DNA from: Candidula unifasciata
Lineage: Eukaryota; Mollusca; Gastropoda; Stylommatophora; Geomitridae
Direction: 5' to 3'
Length of the DNA: 64,000 bases
Assembly (NCBI GenBank): GCA_905116865.2
Contig: CAJHNH020002460.1
Coordinates: forward strand, 81,239 to 145,238
Positions 41,600 to 54,414 of the stretch are shown here, piece after piece. Position 1 is the first letter of the stretch, and each line of letters begins with the position of its first letter. Below the pieces are notes generated by a model. That model was given only the letters and a program-made list of their open reading frames with translations, searched no databases and was not told the DNA's origin. The position numbers and the translations under genes are program-made.

Positions 41600-42890
41600 A
41601 GCAATCTAAGTGAGGACGCTAGAACATGTATGATCAAAGAGAGGAGACTAGAACACATGGGATCTGGGGGAGGAGACTAGTATATGCATGATCTAGGGGA
41701 GGAGACTAGATCATGTATGATCTAGGAGATGAAACTAGATCATGTATGATCTAAGAGAGGAGACTAGAACATGTATGATCTAGAGAAGGAGACTAGAATA
41801 TGTATGATCTAAGAGAGGAAACTAGAACATGTATGATCTAAGAGGGGAGACTAGAACATGCATGATCTAAGAAAAGAGACTAGATCATGCGTGATCTAAG
41901 AGAGGAGTCTAGAACATGTATGATCAAAAACGACTAGAGATGCGTGATCTAGGGATCATAACACGTATGATCAAAAGAAGAGACATCAGTATCTAAGAAC
42001 AGAGTAGAACATTTATGATCTAAGAGAGGAGACTAGATCATGTATCATCTAAGAGAGGAGATCAAATCATGCATAATCTAAGATGGCAGACTAGATCATG
42101 TACAATCTAAGAGAGGAGACCACATAATGTATGATCTAGGGGAGGAGACTAGAACATGTGGGATCTAAGAGTGGAGACTAGATCATATATGATCTAAGAG
42201 AGGAGACTAAATCATGCATGATCTAAGAGAGCAGACTATAAAATTTATGATCTAAGAGAAGAGACTAGAACATGTATGATCTAAGAGAGGAGACAAGATC
42301 ATGTTTGATCTAAGAGAGGAGACTAGATCATGTATGATCTAACAGAGGAGACTAGAACATGTATGATCTAGGGGAAGAGACTAGAACATGTATGATTATG
42401 GGGAGGGGACTAGAACATATATGATTCAGGGGAGTAACTAAAACATGTACGATCTAGAGAAAGAGACTAGAATATGTATGATTTAGAGAAGGAGACTAGA
42501 ATATGAATGATTTCAGGGAGGAGACTAGAACAAGCATGATTTAGGGGAGGAGACTAGAATATGTATGATTTTAAGGGAGGAGACTAGAACATGTATGATT
42601 ATGGGGAGGGGACTAGAACATATATGATTTAGGGGAGTAACTAAAACATGTATGATCTAGAGAAAGAGACTAGAATATGTATGATTTAGAGAAGGAGACT
42701 AGAATATGAATGATTTCAGGGAGGAGACTAGAACAAGCATGATTTAGGGGAGGAGACTAGAATATGTATGATTTTAAGGGAGGAGACTAGAACATGTATG
42801 ATTTAGGAAAGCAGATTAGAACATGAATGATTTAGGAGAAGAGAGCAGAACATGAATGACTTAGGAGAGGAGACAAGAACATGTATGATT
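41600..42890. repeat. About 29-bp satellite, over 40 units, with a 203-bp higher-order repeat
   Basis: The unit is gatctaagagaggagactag then aacatgtat. A seven-unit block starting gattatggggaggggactag at 42394 recurs at 42597. Confidence 0.95.
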
Positions 42891-42894
42891 TCAG

Positions 42895-43275
42895 AGGTCG
42901 AAGGGCAGTACCCTGAGTCAGCTTGGAACCAAGAGTCTGCATACAAATAATCCAGATCTATAAATTGTATGTGCATGCATAACTGGAGTTCTTGAGCAAG
43001 TCTAAAGTCCATATGTGGACAAATAACTAGAACTTCCTGCTGAAGTTTACAGTGGGTAAATGCTAAGAAGAAAAAGTAAGAAGAAGCAAAAGAAGAAGAC
43101 ACTAAGTGGTGAGAACAGGGGGGAACAAATCTCAGACTGGGCCCATTTGTAGGCTGGATCAGCATGTAAGTATGTTTTTTTTTTTTTAATTTAAAAAAAA
43201 CATCTGCCTCGATGGAGATTTAAACACTAGACCTTTGGGCCAGCAATTACATCATGCGAAGTGGCATTTAATATA
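42895..43275 (-). repeat. Family B then SINE family C (both reverse)
   Basis: 42895-43085: ggaaccaagagtctgcatac, aactagaacttcctgctgaa, then (agaag)n. 43095-43275: gcccatttgtaggctgga, atctgcctcgatggagattt, gcgaagtggc. Confidence 0.55.
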
Positions 43276-43614
43276 CGTCTTGACTAAGAAATTAAGGTGC
43301 AACATTCAAACAACTATCATAGCGCAGTTGTAAGTATAAATATTTTATACAAATATTATAATTCTTTTTCTTCTTCTTTCGTTCGCTTCAAATAAATTAT
43401 CTAGATCTGCAATGTAATATTATTATAATTAAATGAAACTGAATCAGAGCAGCGCGAAGAGCGGAACTGACTGAGGTGACTGAGGGAAGTATAGGAATTT
43501 TTAGGTATTATAAGTTTAAACTTTACTTTAATAATAAATTATTTTAACTTTTTTTTTTTTAAACACCATTGTTTGTTTTAAAGGAAAACCCTACGACAGT
43601 TCTAAAATGTCTAC

Positions 43615-43722
43615 CTGTATCAGAAAATGAGCATCTTATACATCGAAGCCGACTGCCGCTTAACCTTTGTAAGCAGTTGCCGCCATTAATGTTGACATTT
43701 GGTTACTATGGTACCAGGCAAC
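43615..43722 (-). promoter_or_regulatory. IQUB: Probable IQUB non-coding first exon and RFX X-box promoter
   Basis: At 43710-43722 GGTACC-A-GGCAAC matches the RFX X-box (GTNRCC, 0-3 N, RGYAAC) at 11 of 12 positions. The overlapping GTTACTATGGTACC forms a second imperfect pair. A YY1-like core (CCGCCATTA, 43680-43688) lies just inside. Read on the minus strand, these are followed by CTGATACAG then gtagac, a plausible donor at 43614. IQUB exon 1 has an acceptor 2 nt before its ATG and so needs an upstream exon. RFX factors drive axonemal genes, which fits. The TSS position is inferred. Confidence 0.5.
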
Positions 43723-43959
43723 GTTAATCGATATTGAACTGACTGCAGTCAGCAACACTTTGTTTTGCTATCAAAATATTTATTTATTATACATCAATAC
43801 GCAAACAACACAGTCTCTTGGACCTGACACATCTCTCAGACTGTACATGGTTAAATATTTGACTGCTTTGTAGTGTCAATCATAATTGGTTAATTATTTC
43901 TCAGTCTGCGAAGCTATTTGACTCCAAGGTCCTGTGATTAGCGATTAGAAAGGATTATC

Positions 43960-44200
43960 ATCACAGCACTTCGGACAGATCATAGGTGCTCCGATCTCCT
44001 CCTCATAAGCTCCACAAGTGTAAAACGACTGATGACGCCTGTTTTGTGTTGGTTAATGAAACGTCTTGTCCCCTTAGTGAAATGTTTATTTCTTGCAGCT
44101 CCAGGCTGCATCCCCGTGTCCTTTAGTCTAGACAGGGATACGGAATCATGTCTTTTGGCGTGCTCCTCTGTACGGTAAGTGCAGCGCATGTGGTGACGTG
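43960..44200 (-). mobile_element. Repeated coding-like fragment (SLSRLKDTGMQPG)
   Basis: A minus frame reads SVSLSRLKDTGMQPGAARNK, HFTKGTRRFINQ and is related to a plus frame at 49795-49920 (SLSRLKDIGVQPGVARLERF, IKGPRRLFN). Probably part of a transposon ORF; family unknown. Confidence 0.45.
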
Positions 44201-44674
44201 AAACACGTTTTCATCCACTGGGATATGAACCTGTCCTGGATAACCCACTACCCTCTAACAAATATGCACTGTTATAAAAGGCGACTAAGTTTTTTCTATA
44301 GAAGTCGGAATGCTTTTGCCTGAAAAGTGAAATTTATATACACTTTGTGTACTTTAACACCCTCCAGACTGAATTGCCCACACAGTTTCATTTAAACTCC
44401 TAGGGGATTGAACTGCCATCACAATTTTATCTCAAACCCCCTAGCTATTGCTCCTGGTACTAAACATGTGCTATTTGTTCCTCTAGCCAACGCGTGTCGG
44501 CACTGCTGAGAAATAATCGACCCGGCTGCTTCAAGATACCAGCCTTGCGTATTTGTATGGTATTGTTTGATTTGTAAGTGCGGATAAGGGTCCATAGCCG
44601 CAACGTTCACATTTTGTTTGTATTTGTTATATTGAGAAGCTTGCTAATATACTTTTCTTTCGGTTTTAAATCTT

Positions 44675-44835
44675 TACCTGACAGGTGAGGAACCAACAGT
44701 CTGCATATAAATAAAGCAGATTTGAAAAGGAAATGAATGTGCACGCAAAACTGAAGTCCTGGAACAAGGCAAGAGTTCAGAAGTGGACGAACAAGCGGAA
44801 CATTCCGCCAGAGCTTACAACCGGTGAACTCGAAA
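44675..44835 (-). repeat. Family B (reverse)
   Basis: ggaaccaacagtctgcatat, acgaacaagcggaacattcc, ttacaaccggtgaactcg, running straight into the (gaaa)n tract. Confidence 0.75.
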
Positions 44836-45110
44836 AAAAAAGAAAGAATAAGAAAGATTGAAAGAACGAAAGAAAGAAAGAGGAAGAAGAAAAAAGAACA
44901 AACAAAGAAAGAGAAAGAAAGAAAAAAGGAAGGAAGATGACAAAAAGAAAAAGAAAGAAAGATGGAAGGAAAGAAAGAAAGAAAGAAGAAAGAGAATAGA
45001 GAAGAAAGAAAGAACGAAAGAAAGAAAAAAGAAAGGAAGAAAAAAAAGGAAAGACTTAAAAAAAAGAAATACAGAAGAACGGAAAGAAAGAATGAAGGTA
45101 GGAGATGTAA
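44833..45110 (+). repeat. (GAAA)n-rich purine tract
   Basis: About 280 bp of almost pure purine continuing from the end of a family B element. The Lys/Arg/Glu frames are not genes. Confidence 0.95.
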
Positions 45111-45184
45111 TGAATGTACTTGTGTCTCCTCCGCACTTGATCTCTCCAGTGCAGATTCAACACTGACTCTGTTGTCTAGAGGTT

Positions 45185-45690
45185 AGGTCATAGCTCATTC
45201 TAACCAGACGGCATTTCTCTCCACGGCCACAAAACTTCAAACGACGGTTTACACCAGCTGACACATTTCACAGGTTTATTATCACTGTAGCACAAGACAC
45301 GAATCAACAGAAGAACCAACTTACACAATTCGGGCAATCTCGCCATGCTCACGCATTAAGGCTCCAGACATGCTTCAGACGATGGACACTGGCATATACA
45401 CGGCTGGCTCAACAATCAAACCGTGTAACACAACGGCTGGCCTTCACGATCATTCATTCGACTCTGATTCAGATCCACGTGCACTCTTCATTCTGGATTC
45501 AGCTTCACATTCTTCCAGTCTGGGGCCCAGTCACCGAATGACCACCTCATTCTCAATCTCCCAGATCTCGCATTAACACGTGACTCACTCTTTCTTGTCG
45601 TTTCACCATATCTCCGTGAAACCCACGCTATCAGGGACTTACCCAATTATGCCAGTCATCCCCTGACATTATCCCTATTTATAGCATCAT
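45185..45690 (-). mobile_element. Candidate solo LTR
   Basis: On the minus strand a TATA box (ctataaatag, 45676-45685) is followed about 400 bp later by AATAAA (45275-45280), with a non-repetitive, more GC-rich body between. It lies between two purine tracts. Termini and target duplication were not resolved. Confidence 0.35.
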
Positions 45691-45694
45691 TACA

Positions 45695-47365
<1,671 letters not shown>

Positions 47366-47369
47366 CAGG

Positions 47370-48300
47370 CCAAAGAAGAGCTAATAATATTAGACGGCAA
47401 TGCGAAGAAACCTGGCCAGGGTGCATAAAAGCACAAAGGGCCCGTGAAACGGCCTCATTTTAGCTTTCTATCTCTCTACTGGCCGGTCACTCTGGGCGTT
47501 ATTGTTGGTCCACAGTTAGATTTGATTTCCATTGTGCATCCTCGCTAGGAGATAGTTTGATTGCAGGTCGCTATAAGCGATCTACTGGTCTGTTGGCATA
47601 TTGAAGCTTAACGTACATTTTAATATGTTTCGGTTTTTGCCATTGATGAGGTAATTTTTCTGAACGTATGCGTTCATTATCATATTTCCTTGTTAGTAGA
47701 GAGTTGAACATGGTCTGGTCGAGCACGTGGATAGTTGTTGTTAATGTATTATCTGTGAAGTGTACGTTAATTCTGTGTTCAGTTAAATAAACAGCTGTTT
47801 AATGGATGATTATAGCTCCAGTTCTTTGATTAGAGTTAGAACTCCTATTTATTGGTGTCTAGTTTACAAAAGCAGGTTGTTCTTTGAGGGTACACTCTGT
47901 AAGTACAGTCGCCATTTTTTTCTGTGTTGCGAATGCGCATAACCTAGCACAAACTAACGAACGAAGACAAAGTTCGATTTTGTTGTCACCTAATGACACA
48001 TTTAGAAGTCACCAACTACATTTCTGACTTACCTATTGACTTCCCCTTGTATAACTTCTTTGAAGTTGAACAGGTATCTTGGATCTGCTTTGTTGGTCTG
48101 CCGTTCATGCTGAGACTTTTTAAATCTAAGAATGTTATGGTAAATCTTTCGGTAGCAGAGGGGAGAGGACATACTGATCGATGGACTGATATTAGCAGCA
48201 CTGTATAGAACTGAAACAGACAATAAGAAGACCTGCTGGGCGGAAATGAATATTTCAGCGGAAAAGGAGTTCCTGAGAATATTGCTGAGTTTGCTTTAAA
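47370..48300. other. No gene recognised
   Basis: Balanced composition and no long frame. The part 48180-48300 has weak RT-tail character (gaactgaaacagacaataag, gagttcctgagaatattgct). Confidence 0.4.
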
Positions 48301-48309
48301 AAAATATAT

Positions 48310-48590
48310 TCTTTTTATTCTTCAGTATTCCATGCCCCTGAGGTGCATTGCTGCAGATATCACCCGCCTCCATTTATCTCTCTGGTTGGCCTTCTCTTTC
48401 CAGTTGGTGACACCAAGTGTTTGCAGGTCTGTCTCGACGTTATCTCTCCACAGTCTTCTTGGTCTGCCTCGTGGTTTACGACCTTTTATCTCCCTTGTGT
48501 ATACAGTTTTCACTTCTCTGTCATCTGCCATTCTCCTAATATGCCCCAACCATTGATAAATATATAACACATGTACATGTTTTATAGTAG
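48310..48590 (-). mobile_element. LINE RT C-terminus and 3' tail
   Basis: The frame reads QWLGHIRRMADDREVKTVYT, KGRKPRGRPRRLWRDNVETD, LQTLGVTNWKEKANQRDKW, RRVISAAMHL. The best-preserved copy of this family in the window. Confidence 0.85.
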
Positions 48591-48724
48591 GGAAACAAAA
48601 ACTGGGCTTTCCGTTTATTTTGCCATTTTATGTGTTTTATTGAGAAAAATTATAACTACACTGTATTTGTATTTGAGTTCTTTTTTTTTCAGTCTTGTGT
48701 ACAAGATGCAAGCAACGATTTATT

Positions 48725-48727
<3 letters not shown>

Positions 48728-48785
<58 letters not shown>

Positions 48786-48805
48786 TCTCTCTCACACACA
48801 CAGAC
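48728..48805 (+). repeat. (CT)n then (CA)n microsatellite
   Basis: About 65 bp of ct followed by cacacaca. Confidence 0.98.
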
Positions 48806-48984
48806 ATATATAATATATATGGACAATATTGATCTTCTTGGGCATTATTGTTTCAGCGCTGCTTTAACAGACACTTTTTCGTGAGAAAAGCCACCTTTCT
48901 GGACACTTATTTCAGTAACTGTGTAGCAAAACGTGTTAACGAAATTAACAAATAATTGGAGAAGCTAATTAACACATGATAATC

Positions 48985-49200
48985 ATCAAAAGTCGTCCCC
49001 TTGTGGGATGCATTTTTTTTTGTTATTTTGGAGCCCTACCTCGGCTTGTGCCAGGGACCCTAAACATAACCGGGCCATAAATATGGCCTAACGGCTAAAC
49101 GGGGTTTCCGGGACCTCTCTACGGCTGATTTCATTCGCATGGTGACACTTTTTGTCACCAGGTGTTTATCGCTTGTGTGATGTCCTGGTGGGGTACAACT
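48985..49200 (+). repeat. Interspersed element family A
   Basis: gtccccttgtgggatgcatt, gagccctacctcggcttgtg, ggggtttccgggacctctct, gtcctggtggggtacaactt. Confidence 0.9.
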
Positions 49201-49289
49201 TACACACACACATGATGCATTGATCGGTATTGCATGAGTTTAATGTATGCTTTTGGAGATCATCAGATACCGAGAAGCATGACCGCACA

Positions 49290-49980
49290 GGCCAGACAGC
49301 AAGGCACTTGACTTTATTTAAATCACTAAATGCATCATGAATAGCTCGCCTAACCTTTATATGCGTGCCGGGTAATGCAAACGTTCAATGCAATGAGCGA
49401 GCAGATTATCTGGCAGACAAGGTGGTTACCACTGGACAGGAGTGGTGTTATTAACGCCATGGGAGCTGCATAACGCAAAGAAGATTACACCAACAAGCAG
49501 GGCTCACTATCCTTGTCCAGAGGCAGTCGATAGGAGACTCGCTTTCACATCTAGCTGCGATTCGCTGCAGCTCAGGTCGGTGTTCGAAACCGGGTGGTTT
49601 CCGGTGTTTACCCAGCCTGTAGCTAATGGGTAGTAAACACTCTGGGGTAAATGGAGGAACGTCACTGTAGCTACGGAATTTCGTGAGGACGGCGACACAG
49701 GAGGAAAGTTTCTTATCAGCTGTCCGTACTGGTGCAGATCACTTATGGTTTATAAACGTGTGCAATGAGACTGGTTCACATCTCCCGACTTTACCTTCTT
49801 TTAAAATCCTTGTCCAGGTTGAAGGACATTGGGGTGCAACCTGGAGTAGCCAGACTTGAACGTTTCATCAAAGGTCCAAGGCGGCTGTTTAATCTTTTTA
49901 TTCTTATGGGGGCTACTGATGAGATCGAAGTACCTGTTGATCTGTTCGTAGTGCTGTGATGATAGTCCTCGCTCATCACT
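49290..49980 (+). mobile_element. Non-LTR retrotransposon RNase H and downstream fragment
   Basis: Near 49360 the peptide VPGNANVQCNERADYLADKV is an RNase H motif. At 49795-49920 SLSRLKDIGVQPGVARLERF follows, with stops between. Likely a decayed element; whether both parts belong to one element is inferred. Confidence 0.55.
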
Positions 49981-50289
49981 AATCGTTGTATTTAAATATT
50001 GAACTGAGAAAATCTATCATCGCCATAAAATGTAAAGGACTCTTGTAACGTATTTGGCGCCTCAAACATACCAAGCGTATTCCCCCATGTATAATACCAT
50101 GAAATATATAAGACGCACCTTGATTTAAGGACCGGTAATTGGTGGGTGATTTTGGAGAGGAGGGGAGAGAATAACATGATAACATAAAGATCTACTGCCA
50201 TTGTTTAAGACAAACTAGTTTTAGACCCTATATTTTTTTTCTTTAAACAAGAGCGCTTTATACTTGAGGAAATAGGGTATATATAGGCC

Positions 50290-50490
50290 AATCAACATCT
50301 GATTTGTGTTGTGGTCAAAATCACTCTGAGTGCCTTTACTTTCCAGGATATTACCCGATATTCCATTTAGACCAGGTCGATCTTGCATGCAAATTAAACA
50401 TTAAAGATCTTTTTAAAACCGCTCTCATGGGATTTGAACTCAACCTTCGGTCCGGCAGACGAGCGTCTAGTTGCTACGCTTCCGCGGCTT
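50290..50490 (-). mobile_element. SINE family C (reverse)
   Basis: gtggtcaaaatcactctgag, gggatttgaactcaaccttc, gacgagcgtctagttgctac. Confidence 0.7.
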
Positions 50491-50634
50491 TCAAAATTAA
50501 ATGTACTCAAACTAAAGGAAGAGCTGATCACAAGAGTGTATGTTCTTTATTATATTTGATCGAGTTTATCCGCATGCGACTATTTAAAGGCTTAGCATAC
50601 CAACCTGAAACTACACAATCTCAACATGGGTAAC

Positions 50635-51040
50635 AGTAGCTTGGGAGCTTCGTGGTCTCGGGGCATGGAGTCCGCCTTGAGTTCTAGAGGTCCCGGGCTC
50701 AAGCAACAGTGAAGGCTGAGATTTTTTTTTCACTTGGACTTCTAGTAATTTTCCCTGGTCTCTGTTTGAAAGACCGACGCCCCTGTGTATTGTTGCGCAT
50801 GTAAAAAAATAATCCCTTGGCAGTTGGAAATCGAAAAAAGTAGCCTAACGGTGCTGCCCGGACAGATTTGAGTTAAAAATTTACCCTAAGTTTTTCAGGA
50901 TCTTCGCCGGTGCAACAGAGTCTGTGCACTGTGCTGAGATTCTTCAAACTCAGACTTGAGTTAGAAGAAGAAGGGATCGCTTATGGGTTACACCCGTGTA
51001 CGATGATGTTGATCCGTTGAATAAATATAAGCATGGATAG
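50635..51040 (+). mobile_element. SINE family E
   Basis: agcttcgtggtctcggggca head, tagaggtcccgggctcaagc as B-box-like element, ccttggcagttggaaatcga, ttcttcaaactcagacttga, gatgatgttgatccgttgaa. A second copy lies at 55560-55955. Confidence 0.7.
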
Positions 51041-51166
51041 CAGACTCACAAGGCAGCTACCAGATACAATGTTTAACTTCCATAGAAGTTACAATTAGGA
51101 CACCTGTAATGGCCACACCTGCAGTTCTATGTGGGTAAAGACGCTTTTTATGTTGTAAACATATAG

Positions 51167-52346
51167 TTAAAATGCACAGTCCCTGTAGGTTTCGGACAAT
51201 GTGTTATTACTGTTGATATCTTTATCAGGAGCATTTATTGTGTCTAGTGGGAGACTCTTTCTGAGGGTTTTTGAGGCTGGAGGAGTGACTTCGCTGGCTT
51301 GCGTCTTCTGCAGAAACTGATAAAAACTTTCAGCTCCACCAAGACAGAAATCATCGTCATCGTCGGTACTAGATGGCTTCTTGCACGTACAGCTGCACCC
51401 GCCATCTTGGCAAGTGCACGTACAACAGATACAACAGCGCAGTATACACTTCATGCACTGGCTCAGTTCTTCGCGAATGACCCTGTTCATCAAGCCATAC
51501 AGACAAGGGTTGACAGCATAGCTTGCAAAACTGAGCCATGTCGCTATCAGTTCTATAGATGGAGACGCAAACTGTTCTTGGCTAAGTCCATGAATTTCAC
51601 AGACAAAGTACGGGGTCCACAATACGAAATATGACAATACAATTACCATTAGGGTTTTGAAAGCTTTCATATGGCTAGATTTTATTTTACCAATGTCGTG
51701 TGGAACTTCGATGTTCTTTGGAAACGGATGAAGATTTCCTGGGAGTTTGTTAGCTTCTGAATGGTTACTGATTTGCAGGTGGCATTCTGGATCTTTCGTA
51801 CTTGGACCTGCAAGACATTGGAGGCTAGCTTTCTTACAAACACAAAACAGCTTTGAACAGTTCGTAACTGGGTTACATTTTGAATATGTTGCTGTGCTGT
51901 CTTTGCAAATATCGGCTGCGCAGCTGATTTTAGTATCTACACACACAGATTTGACGGAGAGAGGATCATTTCCTGCAACAATAGGAATTCCAGAGTTTTC
52001 TTTGCTTGCTGACTGTAAATTATCGAAATTATTATTGTTTGTTTGGGGTATTCTTCTTAAAACCGGATTTGTAGACGATACCGAAAATATTGGGTGTGTA
52101 GAAGGATTATCCTGTGCAGTTATATGATCTCGTGTGTCCAACTGTGTGGCCAATTTTGGCCTGCAAACTTGAGGTCCAACGCTAGTGGCAGTTTTTCTGG
52201 CTACTCGGAATATTCCAACGTACATGATAATGAGGATTAGGGACGGGATGAGAAATGAAATGGTAAATATGACAATGATAAAAGCTCTGTCGGTTGTGGA
52301 GCCGCCGTGCCAGTGATAGGAACATATCCTCTTTGATTGACGGAAA
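51167..52346 (-). CDS. Rhodopsin-like GPCR, GPR161-like, last exon (ECL2 to C-terminus)
   Basis: Starting at acceptor ctatttcacag, it encodes ECL2 with its Cys (ICSYHWHGG), TM5 (FIIVIFTISFLIPSLILIIM), a long third intracellular loop of about 190 residues, TM6 with WTPY, and TM7 with SFASYAVNPCLYGL (NPxxY form NPCLY). The IATWLSFAS then LYGLMNRVIREEL run resembles vertebrate GPR161 (ATWLSFAS, IYGLWNK). The tail has a Cys-dense block (CCICCTCTC, then CSCTC), possibly palmitoylated, and DDDDD. It ends YRDCAF, TAA. GPR161 is an orphan ciliary receptor that restrains Hedgehog signalling; orthology is not certain, and other orphan amine-like receptors remain possible. Confidence 0.88.
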
Positions 52347-53195
52347 CTGTGAAATAGACAATGTTTTCACCGTTAATATGGCTCATTTAAACATAATGTA
52401 ATTTTTATTCTACTTTACTCATTAGGTCCCGGTCAACTCACCATGCGTTTACTGGTTTCTCCTGGCATGATATTTCTTTTCTAAACACTTTATTTCCCAA
52501 GCAGATGTTATACTTACTTGTGTAAACATTAACGTTATTTAAACCCTTTGAGGCCTTACTGCGACTATTTTAACTTCTGTGAATCTAAACAAATGTAACT
52601 GGGGGCAAAAATACATCGGAATCAACAAGGTAAGGGATATACGCCTGGGACTGAGAGAATTGAGTTATACTGTTTTATTATCATAGCTGAGAATGTGTGC
52701 GTGCCGTTTATCCTCTCCAGGCTGCTTACTGCAAAGTCTGATACCCTGAGGTCAGATATCTCAGTCTAGAGGTGTACCAACAGAAGCTGGCAGTTTGAAG
52801 CCGTGAGACTAAAGAATACAGTGTTGATAGCACACCAACAGAAGCTGGCAGTTTGAAGCCGTGAGACTAAAGAATCTAGTGCTGATGACACACCAACAGA
52901 GCAAGCACAGATAACACATTAGGCCTCTAAGGAAGTTATAATTAGGACATCGGTAAAAGCCGCAAGCAAACCAAAACCTAAAGGGGCACACACAAAAACA
53001 CCGTTCCCTCCCCCACCCGCCCATTGAAAAAAAAAAAGCCTTTTTTGGGGGAAGGTGGCCCTATGTGTTAGTACCTAAGCTCCCGGGTTCCACCGCCCCT
53101 GTTATATTTATTTTTTTTTTTTACAATCAAAGAAAAATCCTTGTCGACTCCTGGGTCCTATTTTGGAAAAAAAAAAAAAAAAACAGAATATACCC
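52347..53195 (-). other. GPCR intron, 3' part
   Basis: No gene. A 60-bp direct repeat (accaacagaagctggcagtt, tgaagccgtgagactaaaga) occurs at 52776 and 52838. The segment 52990-53180 has many A, C, G and T runs. Confidence 0.6.
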
Positions 53196-53412
53196 GCTAC
53201 CCATAACAAGCATGTTATAAGAGGCAACAAATTAGGGGGTATATTCTTCGGAGCCAGAGTGCATCTCCGTGAGAAGCGTGGAACCAACAAAAACATAAGC
53301 CATATCTCTAGTTCGGATGTGCACGCAGATTTCAGGTTCTATAACAAGACTACGAAGTCTAGAACTAGACGAACAATTAACACTTTCCCCACGCCAGAGA
53401 GTTTACTGCCGG
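53195..53412 (-). repeat. Family B (reverse) in GPCR intron
   Basis: agagtgcatctccgtgagaa, gcgtggaaccaacaaaaaca, tttactgccggtgaagaaga; its gaa end runs into the following array. Confidence 0.75.
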
Positions 53413-53476
53413 TGAAGAAGAAGAAGAAGAAGAAGAAGAAGAAGAAGAAGAAGAAGAAGAAGAAGAAGAAGAAGAA

Positions 53477-53512
<36 letters not shown>

Positions 53513-53862
53513 GGAGGAGGAGGAGAAAAATAAAAACGATGAGGAGGAGGAGGAAGAAGAAGGAGAAGAATAAAAAGAATGAGGAGGAGGAGAAGGAAGA
53601 AGAAGAAGAAGGACAAGGGGGAGGAAGAAGTAGAAGAAAATGGGGGAAAAAAAAGAAGGAAGAGAAGAAGGAGACGGCGCAAGAAGAGGAAAAGAAGAAA
53701 GAAGAAGGACGCAGAGGAATAAGGGTGAGAACGAAGGCGGAGGAGGAAGGAGGAGGAGGACGAAAAAAGAGGAAGAAGAAGACGTGGGGAGAAGAGGAAG
53801 AAGGAGGAGGGAGAAGAAGAAAAGAAGCAGGAAGAAGAAAAAGAAGAAGAAATCAAATGAAA
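53412..53862 (+). repeat. (GAA)n, (GAT)n and gga-rich purine array
   Basis: About 22 gaa triplets (53415-53478), about 11 gat triplets (53479-53511), then irregular gga/gaa to 53862, ending 8 bp from the GPCR exon donor. On the transcript it is a 450-nt pyrimidine tract. Confidence 0.97.
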
Positions 53863-53869
53863 TCCTCAC

Positions 53870-54084
53870 CTGTAAGAGTTGACACCGACCGCAGGCAGGA
53901 CTGCCAGGATGAAGCTCACCACCCAGACGGTAAGAACAGCCAGGAAGTACATGCAGGGCGTGGCATGTCCGGCGTGGTGCATGGGCAGGGCGATGGAGTA
54001 GAACCTGTCCACCGAGATGACACACAGGGACAGCATGGAGGCCACCATGACAAACGTGTTGAAGAAACCACTGACCTCGCAGGC
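53870..54084 (-). CDS. Rhodopsin-like GPCR exon with TM3 and TM4
   Basis: 215 nt between acceptor actttctcctcag and donor gtgagg. It begins ACEVSGFFNTFVMVASML, containing the TM3 Cys that pairs with ECL2, followed by CVISVDRFYSIALPM. The DRY motif is DRF. TM4 follows with its Trp, then AVLPAVGVNSY. The two leftover bases (AG) plus T of the next exon give Ser and keep the frame, so this exon joins directly to 51167-52346. The visible protein is 464 aa. Exons for TM1 and TM2 should lie upstream (above 54084) but were not found in this window. Confidence 0.9.
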
Positions 54085-54194
54085 CTGAGGAGAAAGTAAC
54101 ATTAAATTGTGTGCTGTCTCCACAACACAAGTTGGCTACTGTCAGAGTCTGTGGCATTAGGCTTTGCGAATGCGTTTCATAATTATAATGTACG

Positions 54195-54385
54195 GGGTTC
54201 GATCCCAGCCACCGTGCATTTTGAAGCCCCTCCCGGGCTTTTGCCGGAGGCCGCAGTTAAGCCTAACGGTTGAATGCGGTTTCCGGGACGTCTCCACGGG
54301 TGATCCTCATCCGCTTGGTGTCACTTTGTGTCACCAGGTGTTTATGTGTGATGTCCTGGTGAGGTAAAATTTACTTACTTACTTA
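54195..54385 (+). repeat. Interspersed element family A with a tRNA B box in front
   Basis: acggggttcgatcccagcca precedes ttgaagcccctcccgggctt, gcggtttccgggacgtctcc and gtgatgtcctggtgaggtaa, then (ttac)n. Confidence 0.85.
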
Positions 54386-54414
54386 CTATCCCAGACACGT
54401 TTGGTTTGACAGTG

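Noticed and set aside
53539..54099. 186-aa Lys/Glu/Arg plus-strand frame
   Set aside because: Antisense of the GPCR exon plus purine array.
53339..54157. 272-aa minus-strand frame
   Set aside because: It joins a shifted frame of the GPCR exon to a pyrimidine-rich intron; the exon's true frame ends at the gtgagg donor.
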